The notes beneath the pieces are model-generated. The model searched no databases, was not told the DNA's origin, and saw only the letters and a list, made by a program, of their open reading frames with translations. A stretch of 17,168 nucleotides of DNA, from positions 1 through 17,168 of the forward strand of contig CAJMOP010000036.1 in NCBI GenBank assembly GCA_905215115.1, given 5' to 3'. The stretch comes from an uncultured bacterium (GTDB taxonomy: Bacteria > Actinomycetota > Coriobacteriia > Coriobacteriales > Coriobacteriaceae). Positions 1 to 11,300 of the stretch are shown here, piece by piece; position 1 is the first letter of the stretch, and every line of letters begins with the position of its first letter. Made by a program: the position numbers and the translations under genes.

Positions 1-2
1 AG

Positions 3-77
3 GGGCGCGTTGCCTCCGCCGTCGGTCGCGTGTGCGAGCCGGTGCCAGGCGGTCCTGCCGTCCACGTTGTCCGCTAG
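3..77 (+). CDS. Possible C-terminal tail of an upstream gene (partial)
   Basis: The reading frame starting at base 3 is open from the window edge and stops at TAG 75-77. It gives about 24 residues ending in GGPAVHVVR, rich in Val, Ala and Gly, with mostly G/C third positions. It would be the end of a gene preceding yedF. A Gly-Arg-Val followed by a short basic/valine end resembles AIR-synthase-fold proteins such as SelD, which often neighbour yedF, but this is a guess from too few residues. The frame at base 1 is also open and has similar codon bias, so the assignment is weak. Confidence 0.3.
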   Translation, partial: GRVASAVGRVCEPVPGGPAVHVVR

Positions 78-93
78 CCCGCACGTTTATGTA
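67..93 (+). promoter_or_regulatory. Weak candidate promoter for the yedF operon
   Basis: TTGTCC at 67-72 and TATGTA at 88-93 resemble -35 and -10 boxes, but the spacer is only 15 bases. It lies just upstream of the dyad at 101-118 and the yedF start. The match is modest and no other better pair was seen. Confidence 0.25.
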
Positions 94-100
94 ACTGTTT

Positions 101-118
101 ACCGTTCTCTAGAACGGT
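101..118. promoter_or_regulatory. 18-bp perfect dyad upstream of yedF (candidate operator)
   Basis: ACCGTTCT, two bases (CT), then AGAACGGT: two perfect 8-base arms, ending 20 bases before the yedF start codon. It would straddle or follow the transcription start if the weak promoter at 67-93 is right. As RNA it could form a 6-bp stem with a 6-base loop, but no U-run follows, so a terminator is unlikely. A dimeric repressor site is the simplest reading; the regulator is unknown. Confidence 0.5.
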
Positions 119-138
119 TCTTTCGAAAGGAATTTGCT

Positions 139-765
139 ATGTCTACCAAGATTGAAGTCAATGCCATGGGCGATGCCTGCCCGCTGCCCGTCGTCAAGAC
201 GCTTAAGGCGCTCAAACAGCTTGATGGCGAGGGTGCCGTCGTGACCTCGGTCGATAACGAGACCGCTGTCAAGAACATCTCCAAGATGGCGCAGGAAAAG
301 GGCTGCACGGCCTCGGTCGAGAAGATCTCGGATGCCGAGTGGCACGTGACCGTCACGACCGCCGGTGCCGTGGCCGTTGCGGACCCCGAGCAGGACGGTG
401 CCGCTTTCTGCGACGCCAGCGCCGGCAAGGGCAAACTCGTCATTTCCGTCTACACCGACTGCATGGGCCGTGGCGACGACGAGCTGGGCCACAAGCTCAT
501 GAAAGCGTTTATCTTTGCCGTGACGCAGCAGGAGGAGCTGCCCGCGACCATGCTGTTCTACAACGGCGGCGCCAAGCTCACCGTTGAGGGCTCGCCGGTG
601 CTCGACGACCTGAAGGGCCTGGCCGAGCAGGGTGTCGAGATTCTCACCTGTGGTACCTGCCTCGACCACTATGGCATTAAAGACCAGCTTGCGGTGGGCG
701 AGGTCACCAACATGTACGTGATCGTGGAGAAGATGGAGCAGGCCGTGCGCGTCGTGCGCCCGTAG
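139..765 (+). CDS. yedF: YedF-type sulfurtransferase-like selenium metabolism protein
   Basis: This 208-residue protein has two parts. The N-terminal TusA/SirA-like domain (about residues 3-75) carries the CPxP-type motif GDACPLP, with the likely sulfur/selenium-carrying Cys14. The C-terminal DsrE-like domain (about 100-208) carries CGTCLDHYGI, with Cys171 and Cys174, and ends in the typical VGEVTNMYVIVE segment of the YedF family. In this family the protein is associated with selenium metabolism, probably relaying persulfide or perselenide; the exact chemistry is not settled. The start at 139 is chosen because AAAGGA (126-131) precedes it at good spacing and the CPxP domain starts there; the open frame extends upstream to base 10 without a plausible domain. 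It leads an operon, with the DUF3343 gene starting 19 bases after its stop. The dyad at 101-118 may regulate it. The family call is secure. Confidence 0.94.
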   Translation: MSTKIEVNAMGDACPLPVVKTLKALKQLDGEGAVVTSVDNETAVKNISKMAQEKGCTASVEKISDAEWHVTVTTAGAVAVADPEQDGAAFCDASAGKGKLVISVYTDCMGRGDDELGHKLMKAFIFAVTQQEELPATMLFYNGGAKLTVEGSPVLDDLKGLAEQGVEILTCGTCLDHYGIKDQLAVGEVTNMYVIVEKMEQAVRVVRP

Positions 766-784
766 CGTATTGGTTGGAGTTGCC

Positions 785-1036
785 ATGAGGGAGAAGCGCC
801 CGGCGCTTGTCATCACGTTTCCCACCACGGCGGCCGCCATGGGCTGCGAGTCCCTGTGCATCGAGCGCGGCCTTCCCGGGCGAACGATTCCCGTGCCCGG
901 GGAGGTCGCTGCCGGCTGTGGTCTGGCGTGGAAGGCGTTGCCTGCCGATGAGGAGCTGCTGCGCGGCGAACTCGCCGCGGCGGGCGTTCCTACCGAGGGC
1001 TATACCGTGATTGATATGTGGGAGGTCGTGCGATGA
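785..1036 (+). CDS. DUF3343 putative selenium/sulfur carrier-like protein
   Basis: A small 83-residue protein matching the DUF3343 pattern: an N-terminal strand (ALVITFPTTAAAMGCE), then GRTIPVPGEVAAGCGLAW with the characteristic Pro and Cys-Gly pair, and a C-terminal Tyr-rich end. The family is described as a putative Se/S carrier and commonly sits between yedF and a class V aminotransferase-type desulfurase, exactly as here. The Cys of AGCG is the likely carrier residue (inference). The ATG at 785 is preferred over an upstream TTG at 770 because GGAG at 776-779 lies five bases before it. Its TGA overlaps the ATG of the next gene in an ATGA arrangement (1033-1036), suggesting translational coupling. 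Confidence 0.88.
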   Translation: MREKRPALVITFPTTAAAMGCESLCIERGLPGRTIPVPGEVAAGCGLAWKALPADEELLRGELAAAGVPTEGYTVIDMWEVVR

Positions 1037-2170
1037 TCTACCTGGATAACGCGGCGACGACCATGCACAAGCCTCAGACGGTCATCGATGCCGTGACGCA
1101 GGCGATGTGCTCGCTCGGCAATGCCGGGCGCGGTGCCACGTCGGGTGCCCTCGATGCCGCTCGTACGATTCACGCTTGCCGTACCAAGCTCGCGCGCCTT
1201 TTGGGCTGCCCGAGGGCGGACCATGTGTGCTTTACGCCCAACTCCACGGCTGCGCTCAACACCGCCATCAATGGCGTGGTGCGTCCCGGTGACCGCGTGG
1301 TCACGACGGTGCTTGAGCACAACTCGGTGCTGCGTCCGCTCAATCGCTTGGCGACGGAGCAGGGTGTGACGGTTGAGCATGCGGGCTGCGACGCGAACGG
1401 CGCGCTCGACTACGACGAGCTCGAGCGGTTGGTCACGCCCGGTACGCGTGCCGTGGTGGTGACGCACGCTTCCAATGTGACCGGCAACGCGGTCGACGTT
1501 TCGCGTGTGTCTGCCATCGCCCATGCGGTCGGCGCGTTGGTGATCGTCGATGCCTCTCAGTCTGCCGGTACGGCGCATATCGCAAGCCATGGGGTTCGAC
1601 GTCGTGTGCTTTACCGGCCACAAGGGGCTCATGGGACCCCAAGGCACCGGCGGGCTGGCCGTGGCGGAGGGCATTGACGTGGCGCCGTGGGCCATGGGCG
1701 GCACGGGCATGCACAGTTTCGATGCGCTGCAGCCGCTTGAGTGGCCCACGCGCCTTGAGGCGGGCACGCTCAACGGCCACGGCATCGCGGGCCTTTCTGC
1801 CGGCCTCGACTTTATCGAGGCCCAGGGTGGGGTCGAGGCGATTGCTGCCCACGAGCGTGCGCTCGCCGATCGCTTCCTTGCCGGTGTGTGCGAGATTCCG
1901 GGGATTAAGCTCTACGGTGCCTTTGACCAGCCGGCGCACTCTGCGATCGTGTCGCTCAACGTGGGTGATATCGACTCTGCCGAGATCTCGGACGCGCTCA
2001 TGCAAGGGTGGGGGATTGCGACGCGCCCCGGCGCCCATTGCGCTCCGCTCATGCACCGTGCGTTGGGAACCGAGCGCCAGGGCGTGGTTCGGTTCTCGTT
2101 TGGTTACTTCAACACGGCCGAGGAAGTCAACATGGCGATTGAGGCTCTGCGCGATTTGAGCTGCGATTAG
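1033..2170 (+). pseudogene. Cysteine desulfurase family protein (EF2568-like), frameshifted
   Basis: This is a fold-type I, class V aminotransferase that would take sulfur or selenium from cysteine or selenocysteine and pass it to partners such as YedF and DUF3343. Frame one starts at ATG 1033 after GGGAGG (1020-1025) and reads MIYLDNAATT, an EHNSV motif, and VDASQSAG (PLP-binding Asp). It then loses homology after ATC 1579-1581 and stops at TGA 1675-1677. Homology resumes in the +1-shifted frame from about 1583 (QAMGFDVVCFTGHKGLMGPQGTGG), with the PLP lysine codon at 1622-1624, and continues through RPGAHCAPL (catalytic Cys codon 2039-2041) to TAG 2168-2170. Repaired, it would be about 379-380 residues, normal for the family. 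The first fragment alone lacks both the lysine and the cysteine and should be inactive. Whether this is a real mutation or a sequence error cannot be decided here. Confidence 0.88.
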
Positions 2171-2207
2171 ACCAACCTTTTGCGCCCTTAGATAAACCGT
2201 TTACGCT

Positions 2208-2292
2208 ACCTTCCCGCATTGTCGCTTATACAGGGTAATGTGAAATGATGGCCCACACTGGGACTCTGTATCTTTGCGAATTGCGGGAAGGT
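2208..2292 (+). promoter_or_regulatory. Structured leader: inverted repeat covering the ribosome-binding site of the giant surface protein gene
   Basis: ACCTTCCCGCA (2208-2218) is the perfect reverse complement of TGCGGGAAGGT (2282-2292), which contains the Shine-Dalgarno-like GGGAAGG five to ten bases before the ATG at 2297. Nested inside are ATACAG (2228-2233) facing CTGTAT (2266-2271), and CCC (2252-2254) facing GGG (2260-2262). If the whole interval is transcribed, it can fold as a three-tier hairpin that hides the ribosome-binding site. A TATACA at 2227-2232 could instead be a -10 box, which would leave the left arm outside the RNA; no good -35 was found. It matches no riboswitch class I recognise. 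The intergenic region 2171-2296 shows no terminator for the preceding operon. Confidence 0.42.
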
Positions 2293-2296
2293 TCCT

Positions 2297-2398
2297 ATGA
2301 ACAGGATCACTGCTGCCCTCTATAGGTTTTTGGTTGTCTATCTTTCGGTTGCGATGGTCGTGACCTCGATACCCCTTGCGCCCCGCGCGGCCTATGCC
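2297..2398 (+). other. Signal peptide of the giant surface protein
   Basis: Residues 1-34: positive start (MNR, then R10), hydrophobic core FLVVYLSVAMVVTSIPLA, and a signal peptidase I-type AYA before DDAG. It sends the protein through Sec. Confidence 0.85.
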
Positions 2399-5300
2399 GA
2401 TGATGCCGGGGCGGTCGCCGTCGAGAGCGAGGCCCAAGAGACCGACTCGGGCTCCGATACCGATGCGGTCGATGAATCATCACCTTCGGACGAAAGCGCT
2501 TCATCCGCGTCTTCCGACCAAGAGAATAATACGCAGGACGACTCATCCAGCGCGGCATCCGACGCCCCCGGGACGAGCCTAGCGCAGGACCTCACAAGTG
2601 CTGCGACCGATTTCGATGCTGCTAAGAGCTCGCCTGCAACGTCAGAGTCCCCGTCCGACGACAGCGAAGTCGATGCCCTCACGTACGAGCCAACGGTCTA
2701 CGAGTATGCCAAGTTCATGCCGAACTACTACCTGTATCCGTGCGATGCAGACGGAAATGTAACGGTAGAGATTGATGAGAACAACCCGCGCGAGAACTCC
2801 GTCGACGGTCGGATGGTAACGAATTTGATTATCGATTACAGGACGGATTTAGTCGACGTACAGCTCTGCGCCGACTCGACCAATCTGCGCTCAGTGCGCT
2901 TTGAGAACAGCTCAATTTCTAAAATCGGAACACACGCCTTCTATAACTGCCCGAACCTCATCGATATCAGCCTTTCCGGTATGACTATCGGTCACATCGG
3001 AAAAGAGGCATTCTATGGCTGCAAGTCGCTTACGAGTTTGAACATCAACGAGGTTGCCACCATTGGCTCTATGGGCGACGCCGCGTTTGCCGGGAGTGGG
3101 CTGGTGTCGACGGGACTCGACAAGGTCGTTGGCCTCACGTCGATTCCCGACAGCGCCTACGAAGGCTGCAAGGCTCTGACCGATACCGGCCTGGACAAGA
3201 ATACCTCCATTACATCGATTGGCGTTTGCGCGTTCAGGTTCTGCTCGAACCTTGCTACCACAGGGCTCGAGAGCAACACAACGGTCGAAACGCTTGGCCA
3301 CACCTGCTTCTACGGCACCGACTTGAGCGGCGGGCTGACGCTGCCATATAACTCCAAGATCGAGGAGTTGCCGGAAAAGGCGTTTGGCAGTACCAATCTC
3401 GAGACCGTGTTCTTTGGATGCAACCATGAGGTGCTCATTAACACCGACACGTTCCCCAAATACAACATGACCGTCATGGTCCCCGCCAAGATGATTCCGA
3501 AGTATGCTAACGGGCATCCCAAAGCTGTTTGGGAGAGGTGCAACGGCTGCCTGCCCGTCCCGGTGGGCAAGGTGCTCGAGAACGTTGAGATCTCATGCGA
3601 CCCCAACAACATGACCTATGAGCCGGGGGACACCATTTCGCTCGAGGGCATGAGCGTCGAGCTCGATTACCCGCATACGGTATCGATTTGGAACTACGAA
3701 GCCCTCATAAAGGAAGAACTGGGTGAGTACCTAACGGCGACTCCCCGCGACGGTGACGTCTTCGATGAGTCGATGGACGGACAGCCCGTAAAGCTCGTGT
3801 ATGACGATGGCTATTCACATTTTGAAACCCAGACCAAGGGCACGCTACAGCTTAAGAAGCCTGAGCCGACGTCGTTCCAGATCTCCTATGCCCAAACGAT
3901 CGATAAAGGCGAACGCAAACTGATGGACGGCGTTGAGCTGCCCGATGTTTCCGGCGCGACGACGATCGATGCGGGCGCCGAGGTCACGCTCGATGCCGGT
4001 GCTTTGGGGATGCTCAACGACAACATCACGTTTAAGGGCTGGTATGACACCGAGTCCGGCAAGTACATCTCCAAAGAGACGGTCTACACGTTTACGCCGG
4101 ATAAGGATCTGTCCCTGGAGGCTCGCTTTAAGCTCAAGGACTATGCGGTGCATGTCAACGATGCGCAGGCGACCGATTCGTCGCAGGACTATGCGCACCT
4201 GAGTGTTACCGCCCAAAACTGCTATCGCAATGCCGGCGAGACGGTTGAGGTTTCCGCCGTCACGGATAACGCCCTGTTCCTAGGCTGGTATCTGGGCGAG
4301 GGCGATGATGCGTACGCCGCGAGCGATCAGCTCGACTTTACCTATACGGTGGACAAGGCGGACGCGATTGTGTCCGAGGACAAGACTGACGCTAGGATCG
4401 AGATCACTCCGCGATACTGCGCTCCGCAGGCGAGCGTTGTGCTGAGTGTGGATGGGGTCGATGAGAACGGGCAGCCGCTCGGGCAGTTCCTTTCCACCGG
4501 TCTGTACGGCATCGGGTCGCGCGTAACGGTCGTGGCGGTGCCAATGCCTGGCTATGTGTTTGACTACGCGACCGATGCCCTCGGCAACGTTGTCTTTACC
4601 GGCGACGATGGTCCGTCCTACACGTTTGTGCTCGAGGGAGATGCGCAGTACACCGCGCATTTCCGCGAGGCGACTGACCCCGACGAGTCACTCGCGGCGC
4701 TGAAGGCCGCGCTCATCGCCGCGATTACGGCTGCGGCCGTTCTCGCCACCATGTATGGCCTGGGCGAGATTGTCGACCCCATCGCGGCCGACGCAGTGAT
4801 TGAGATCGGTATGGCCGACAACATTGAGGATGTTGCCGCTGTGGGCACCAAGGTGCTCAAGGAGATTAAGGACATCATCGACGACCACAAGAAGCCCAAG
4901 CCTCATGGCGACCATAAGATTGAGATTATTGCCACCGCGCAGCCCGAGGTGGGCGGTGCCGTTACCGGAGGCGGTATCCACTATGAGGGGACGGTCGCCA
5001 CGCTCGAGGCTGTCGCCAATCCCGGCTATCGCTTCGTATGTTGGAAAGAGAACGGCGTCGAGGTCTCGACATCTCCTCTCAAGACGATGACGATCACGGA
5101 CCTGACGCCCGAGGTTGTAAAGATGACGGCCGTCTTTGAGAAAAAAGTCGAGGTCACGGCAGTTGCCGAAGCCGATGGCATTCAGGCCGATTTTTCGACA
5201 GGCTGCACCGCAAGCCCTGTAAAGCAGAGCATCACCCGTGGCGATCAGGCTATGGTCACTGCGAGCGAGGGTCCCGACTATGCCTTTGTGGGATGGTTTG

Positions 5301-8300
5301 AGGACGGCATCGAGGTTTCGCCCGAGCGCACGTATATCTTCAAGGCCGAGGTCGACCGCCATCTGGTTGCGCGCTTCCGCAAGGCGGATAAGACCATCCT
5401 GGTGAATACCGATCCCTTCGACAGCGCCGAGGTTCTGTGCGATGGCGTACCGGTCGTGGACGGCAAGGTTCGCGCGAAGGATGGCGACATTCTCACGTTT
5501 ACGATGCGGCCCAAGGTGCGCCCCGACAATCCAGAGAAAACGTACCGGTTTGTAGAGTGGCGCGAAACCGATGCGCAGGGCATCACGATTGCCAACAAGC
5601 AGGAAGTTTGCGAATACCGCGTTAACGGGAATGCCCAGATCGAGGCTGTAATGGACGGCAGGGATGCGCATACTGTGCGTGCCGAGGCCGACCCGCTCGA
5701 GGGCGGTACCGTTACGCTGAAGCGCGGTGAGACTGCTGGCATGGTACTCGAGGTTCCCGAAGGCGAGCGCGTGACCGCGGAGGCCGCCACATCCGAGGGC
5801 TATATCTTCGACGGCTGGTATCTGAGCAACGGCGGCTCGGATGCCACCTCGACGCTGGTTTCGAGCGAGCGCTCCTATACCTTTGAGCCCATTACCGACT
5901 GCGTGATCCAGGCAAAGTTTACGCGTGCCTGCAAGGTGGTCGTTGTCGTTGAGCCGGCCGCGGCCATGGCGGGCAAATATTTGGTGCACGGCGAGGGCTA
6001 CTGCATGAAGGGCGAGCCTGCCACGCTGAGCATTGAGCTCACGGCCGAGGCGAGCAAACAATTTACCTTTAAGGGCTGGTACGACGCCAAGACGGACCTG
6101 CTTTTGGGCACCGATCCCAGCTACCTCGAGTTCTATCCCGAGGACGTGGAATGCACGGTGCGTGCGGTGTTTGAGGAAAACACGTATACCGTGACGGCGA
6201 AGGCAAAAAAGACCTTTGTTGAGCGCGGTGCCGTTGAGATCGAGGGGCACCCGGGGGCATCTTCTGTTACCTGTGGCTACGGCGATACGGTGATGCTCAA
6301 GGCAAAGGCCAACGACGGCTATCGTTTTGACCATTGGAAGGATGGCTCCGGTAAGGAGTACGATACCGCCGAGCTGGTCGTCAAGGTCACCAAGAGCGAT
6401 ACCTATACCGCGATTTTTACCGACTCAAAACCCGAGGTCATCGTCACCGCCGATTCATGGCTCGGCGGTATCGTGACGTGCAATGGGACCGTGGTGAAGC
6501 CTACGACCGATAAGTTTAAATTAGGGGAAACCCTTCATTTGACGGCCAAGGCCCATCCTGGCTTTTTGTTCTGGGGTTGGTACGTCAATGGCCGCCTGAA
6601 GAGCCTTAAGCACGAGACCTCGTTGGTTGCGAAGGCTCGCGGTAAAACCGGGCACTGCGTTATTACCGCGGGCTTTGTGCCTATCGATACCGTCTGCGTG
6701 CCCCTCGCTGATCCTGCGGAGGGCGGCACCGTCAAGGCGAGCCGCGTTCTTGCGGACCGCGGCGCGGAGGTTGCCCTTAAGGCAACGCCCAATCCCGGTT
6801 ATGTCTTTACTGGTTGGTATACGGCAGACGGCACGTTTGAGTCTGCCGATGCGGAGTTCACCTGCCACCAGGAGCGCAGCCATGTGCACGTCGCTCGCTT
6901 TATGGCGAAAAGCTATGACGTCGACGCCACGACGGTAGTCGATTCCGGCACCGGTTCGCTGGTCGAATCGAGTGTCGCCGGCTGGGTCGAGGGCACGGGT
7001 ACCGTTGAGGCGGGGCATGCCGCCACGCTGACCGCGCATGCGCTTTCGGGCTATGCGTTTGAGTATTGGGCCGATGCTTCGGGCGCCGTGGTAAGCCGTG
7101 ACAGTACCTATCACGTGATGCCAACGTCCGACACGACGCTCCAGGCCGTGTTCTCGGCAAAGCAATATACGGTGGACGTCTCGTGCGAGGAGAGCATGGG
7201 CACGGTCGAGGGCGCGGGGGCGTATGCCGCTGGACAGGTCGCAACCGTGCGTGCGGTCGCCGCCGAGGATACGGCTTTTGTGGGCTGGTTCCGTAACGGC
7301 ACATGCGTGAGCTCCAAGAAAACCTATCGATTTACCGTGCGTGAGGATACGTCGCTCTATGCCGTCTTTGCGTCGGGTTCGTATGTCGTGCATACCGTTG
7401 CTTCGCCTGCCGAGGGCGGAGCCGTGAGCGGCTTTGGTGGCTATGAGGCTGGCGACCGCGCAACGCTTCGTGCGATCGCCAACACCGGGTATTCGTTTGC
7501 GGGTTGGACGGACGACAAGGGCGAGACAGTCAGCGAGAACGCCGACTATACCGTTAAGGTCGCGGGTGACGCCACCTATACGGCGACCTTTACGCCTAAG
7601 TCCTATCAGGTCGTTTTGAGCGCGAGTGACGATAGCGTTAGCACCCTGAGCGGCGAGGGCTCCTATCAATTCGGTGATACGGTCGAACTCAACGCTACGC
7701 CTATGGGTACCAAGCGATTTGTCGGTTGGTATGTCCTGGATGCCGAGGGCAACAAGTTGCTGCTGAGCTGCGACGCCCATTGCTGGGTTAAGCTCGACAA
7801 GGACATGGTCGAGGGGCTCGAGGACGATACGTTGGAGCTCCAGGCCGTGTTTGCCGATCCGTACGAGGTGACCGTTACGGGCGAGGTCGTGGTGAAGGAC
7901 AAGGCTTCGAACAGGGGCTGCCGTGTTACGGGCAGCGGTAGCTTTGCCGTGGGCGACCAGGTGGAACTGTCCGCTGTTGCCGGTATGGGCTATCGCTTTG
8001 TGGGCTGGAGCACCGATAAGGAGGGCACCTCGATTGTCGAGACCGCGACGACCCTCGATGTGACCGCCACGCAAGACATAACGTACTACGCGCAGTTCGA
8101 ATCCGATGGACAGGTGACCATTACCGTCACTGGCTCGTCCATCTTCCGCGGTACGGCCCTTCTGATCGACGGCATTCCTGCCGGCAGCAGGTCCTACGAC
8201 AGGGGCGACATGTTTATGGCCATCGCGATTCCGTGGAAGAAGTACCACTTCTCGCATTGGGTCGACGATGCGGGTGTCACGGTGAGCTACAGCGCGTTCT

Positions 8301-11300
8301 ATATCGGTACCGCAAAGGAGAATAGGCAGCTTACGGCCGTGTTCTACGAGACGGGCTGCGATGTTCAGGTCGCTACGTATCCTAAGGATGCTGGCTTTTC
8401 GATGGTAGCGCTCGGTACGGGTGGCTCCTACCACTCCGCGGCGATTATGTTTACCGTGCCGCATAAGGGTTGGAAGTTTAAATACTGGGTCGATGAGAAC
8501 GGCATGCCCGTTGGCTTTACGCCGGTCATTAACCGCGTGGTGTTTGGCAACCGAACCTTTACGGCCGTTTATGAACGGGCGACGATGTCGGTGACGGCGG
8601 TTGATCCGCGTCAGGGCGGACACGTCGAGGGTTCCTCCGAGGACGAATCTCTGGGCTATGCCGTGACCAACGAAGTCGAGAACGGTGAGTCCACGACCCT
8701 GACTGCCGTTCCCGATGCGGGCTATGTGTTCGATGGGTGGTATGCACGCAACGACGACGGGTCGCTGGGCGATGAGCCGCTGAGCACGGATGCTACCTGG
8801 ACGTTTGTCCCCGAGGACAACATGACTGTCGAGGCGCGCTTTGCGGAGGCGCCTAAGTACAAGGTGACGGCCCGAGCGGTCAACGGATCGGTTGATCCGG
8901 AGTCTGCTTTGGTCGCCACGGATGGCAAGGTGACGCTTTCGGCGGCGCCAGATGAGGGCTGCTACCTGACGCGCGTGACCGTTGCCGAAGAGGCTGGCGA
9001 GGATGGTTCGGCCGGCAATGCCTATGACCTTGATATTTCTGACTATAAGGGTGGGGCGTATGAGGTCACGCTGAGTGGCGTGAGTGCTCCGCAGCAGGTC
9101 ACGTTTGAATTCGCAAAGGCTGCGACTCCGGAGGTGCTCGCTCAGCCGCAGGATGCGAGTGCTTACGAGGGCGATCCGGTTGAACTTTCGGTTGCCGCCG
9201 AGGCGGGGCGCAACGTTCGCGTCCATGCGGCCGTGTCTTTTGGATCCGCTGCAGACGTCAAGCTGAGCTACCAGTGGTATCGCGTGTCTGACGATGGCGG
9301 CAAGGCGGTGGCGCTGAAGGGCGAGACGGGGGAGACTCTTTCGTTCACCCAGCTCGACAGCGACGGCGAGGGCGAGTACTTCTGCCGCATTACGCAGAAC
9401 TACCTGGGTACGGTGACAAAGACGGATACCGAACATGCGAAGGTATCCATCGTGCCCCGAGAAGCACTTGTGTTTAATGGGCGTGTGCTGCCGGTGGCGA
9501 CCGCTCACGATGAGTACCGTGCAGAGATTGCCGGCGCTACGGGCGGCAAGGCACCGTATGCGTACAACTTGGATGATGCTGAGGTTCCTGGGGGCATGCA
9601 GCTGACGCTGACAGATGACGGATCGGGCGCCTTGGTGCTCTCGGGCGTGCCTGCGGCTACGGGCGTGCGTCGCTTCAAGATTAGGTGCACCGATGACCTG
9701 GGCAACAAGCGCGATGCGCACTTCGCGCTGCTCGTGAAGGCGAAGGAAGCCCCGCTTACATTTGAGGGCCAGACCTTTACCTATAACGCGACGGCGCAGG
9801 CCCCGGAGCTTTCGGGCGTGCCCGAGGCTTGCGAGGACGATGTCAAACTGACCTATGTTGGCACGGGCGACACGCATTACTCGTCGGATCAGGCGCCGGT
9901 GGATGCCGGCACGTATCGTGCGGTGGTGACGCTCGACGCCAAGGGATATGTCGGTAATGCCTCCTGTGACTTCACGATCGAGAAGGCCCCGGTCGATATT
10001 TCGATCGAGACGCCTGATGTGACATACGATGGCGCACGACACGGTGCGGCGGTTGCGGTCGCCGGCCTTGATACGTCTGGCTATTCCGTTGCCTATTGCG
10101 GTATAGATGGAACGTCCTATGGTCCGACGGCGCTGGAGCCGTGCGACAGCGGTAACTACCGCGTTACGGTTAAGGTGACTGACCCCAACTATCAGGGTAA
10201 AGAGTCCGCCGAGTTCTCGATTACAAAGGCGAGCCAGGTCATTACGGGAACGACGAGCTATTCGGGAGTGTACGGTGGAGACCCCATTGTGTTTAACAAC
10301 GTTGCCCAGACTCCCGTGACTTTTGAGCTGGTCGATTCCGATGACGATAGGGGCCCGGTTTCGATTAAGGGACGCTGCGCGACGGTGAAGGCTGCCGGTA
10401 CGGCACGTGTTGTCGCCCATGCCAAGGCGTCTCGAAACTATCTTGCCGCCGAGGACGTCGAGTTGACGGTTTCCGTTGCACCTGCCCAGTTGCTGGTGAA
10501 GGTCGACGATGCCGAGCGCTTTGAGGGCCAGGAAAATCCCGAGTTTACCTCCAGCTTGGTGAGCCGTTGCGACACCTCGGACGTTAAAGTTACGTACTTC
10601 TGCTCGGCGAATAAGAAATCGCCGGCGGGTGAGTACCAGATCGACGCGGCGGTTGCCGATCCGAACTTTGATGTCGCGGTCGACCCCGGTACGCTGACGG
10701 TCAAGAAGAAGCCCGAACACTACAAGGTGACGGCGAAGGCAGTCAACGGTTCGGTCGACAACGACTTGGTTTCGGTCGTTGAGGGCGGGGACGCGACCCT
10801 CTCGGCGACGCCCGACGAGGGCTGCTACCTCTCGCGCGTGACAGTCGCGCAGGCCGGCTCAGATGCGACCATTGACCTCGACATTTCTGATTACAAGGGC
10901 GGGTCGTACGAGGTCACGCTGAGCGATGTCACCGCATCGCAGGAGGTCACGTTCGAGTTTGTCAAGGCGGACGCTCCGCGTGTGGTTGCGCAGCCGCAGG
11001 ACGTGAGCGTCCACGAGGGCGATACCGTCGCGCTCTCGGTCGCTGCCGAGGTTGAGCTCTCCTACCAGTGGTTCCGCATGGTGAATGGCAAGGCCGTGGC
11101 GCTCGAGGGCGAGACGGGGGAGACGCTCTCGCTCGCGAACCTCGACGACGAGCTGGCCGGCGAGTACTTCTGCCGCATCACTCAACGCTACCTTGGTACT
11201 GAGAAGCAGGCGGACAGTGATTGTGCCGCCGTTTCCGTCGTGCCGTGGGACACCCTTGTGTTTAACGGCGACCTGCTGCCGGCAGCGAGCGCGCACGGCA

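Noticed and set aside
10..138. N-terminal extension of yedF by 43 codons
   Set aside because: The upstream peptide has no YedF similarity, covers a likely operator, and a good ribosome-binding site precedes ATG 139.
1579..1591. Programmed ribosomal frameshifting in the desulfurase gene
   Set aside because: No slippery heptamer is visible, and the joined protein would still be short by about one or two residues at the junction, as expected for a small deletion.
1675..1677. TGA in the desulfurase gene as a selenocysteine codon, given the selenium context
   Set aside because: The homologous sequence after about 1583 is in a different frame, so reading through this TGA would not restore the protein.
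4682..4915. Gene boundary or fusion of two separate genes through a sequencing error
   Set aside because: The frame runs through without stop, start or ribosome-binding site, and B-repeats occur on both sides.
6521..10720. Very long antisense open frame (1399 codons) and similar ones at 4688-6334, 11534-13069 and 14025-15365
   Set aside because: They lie opposite well-supported genes, have low-complexity His/Arg/Gly-rich translations, no ribosome-binding sites and no recognisable domains. They follow from the G/C third-position bias of the sense genes.
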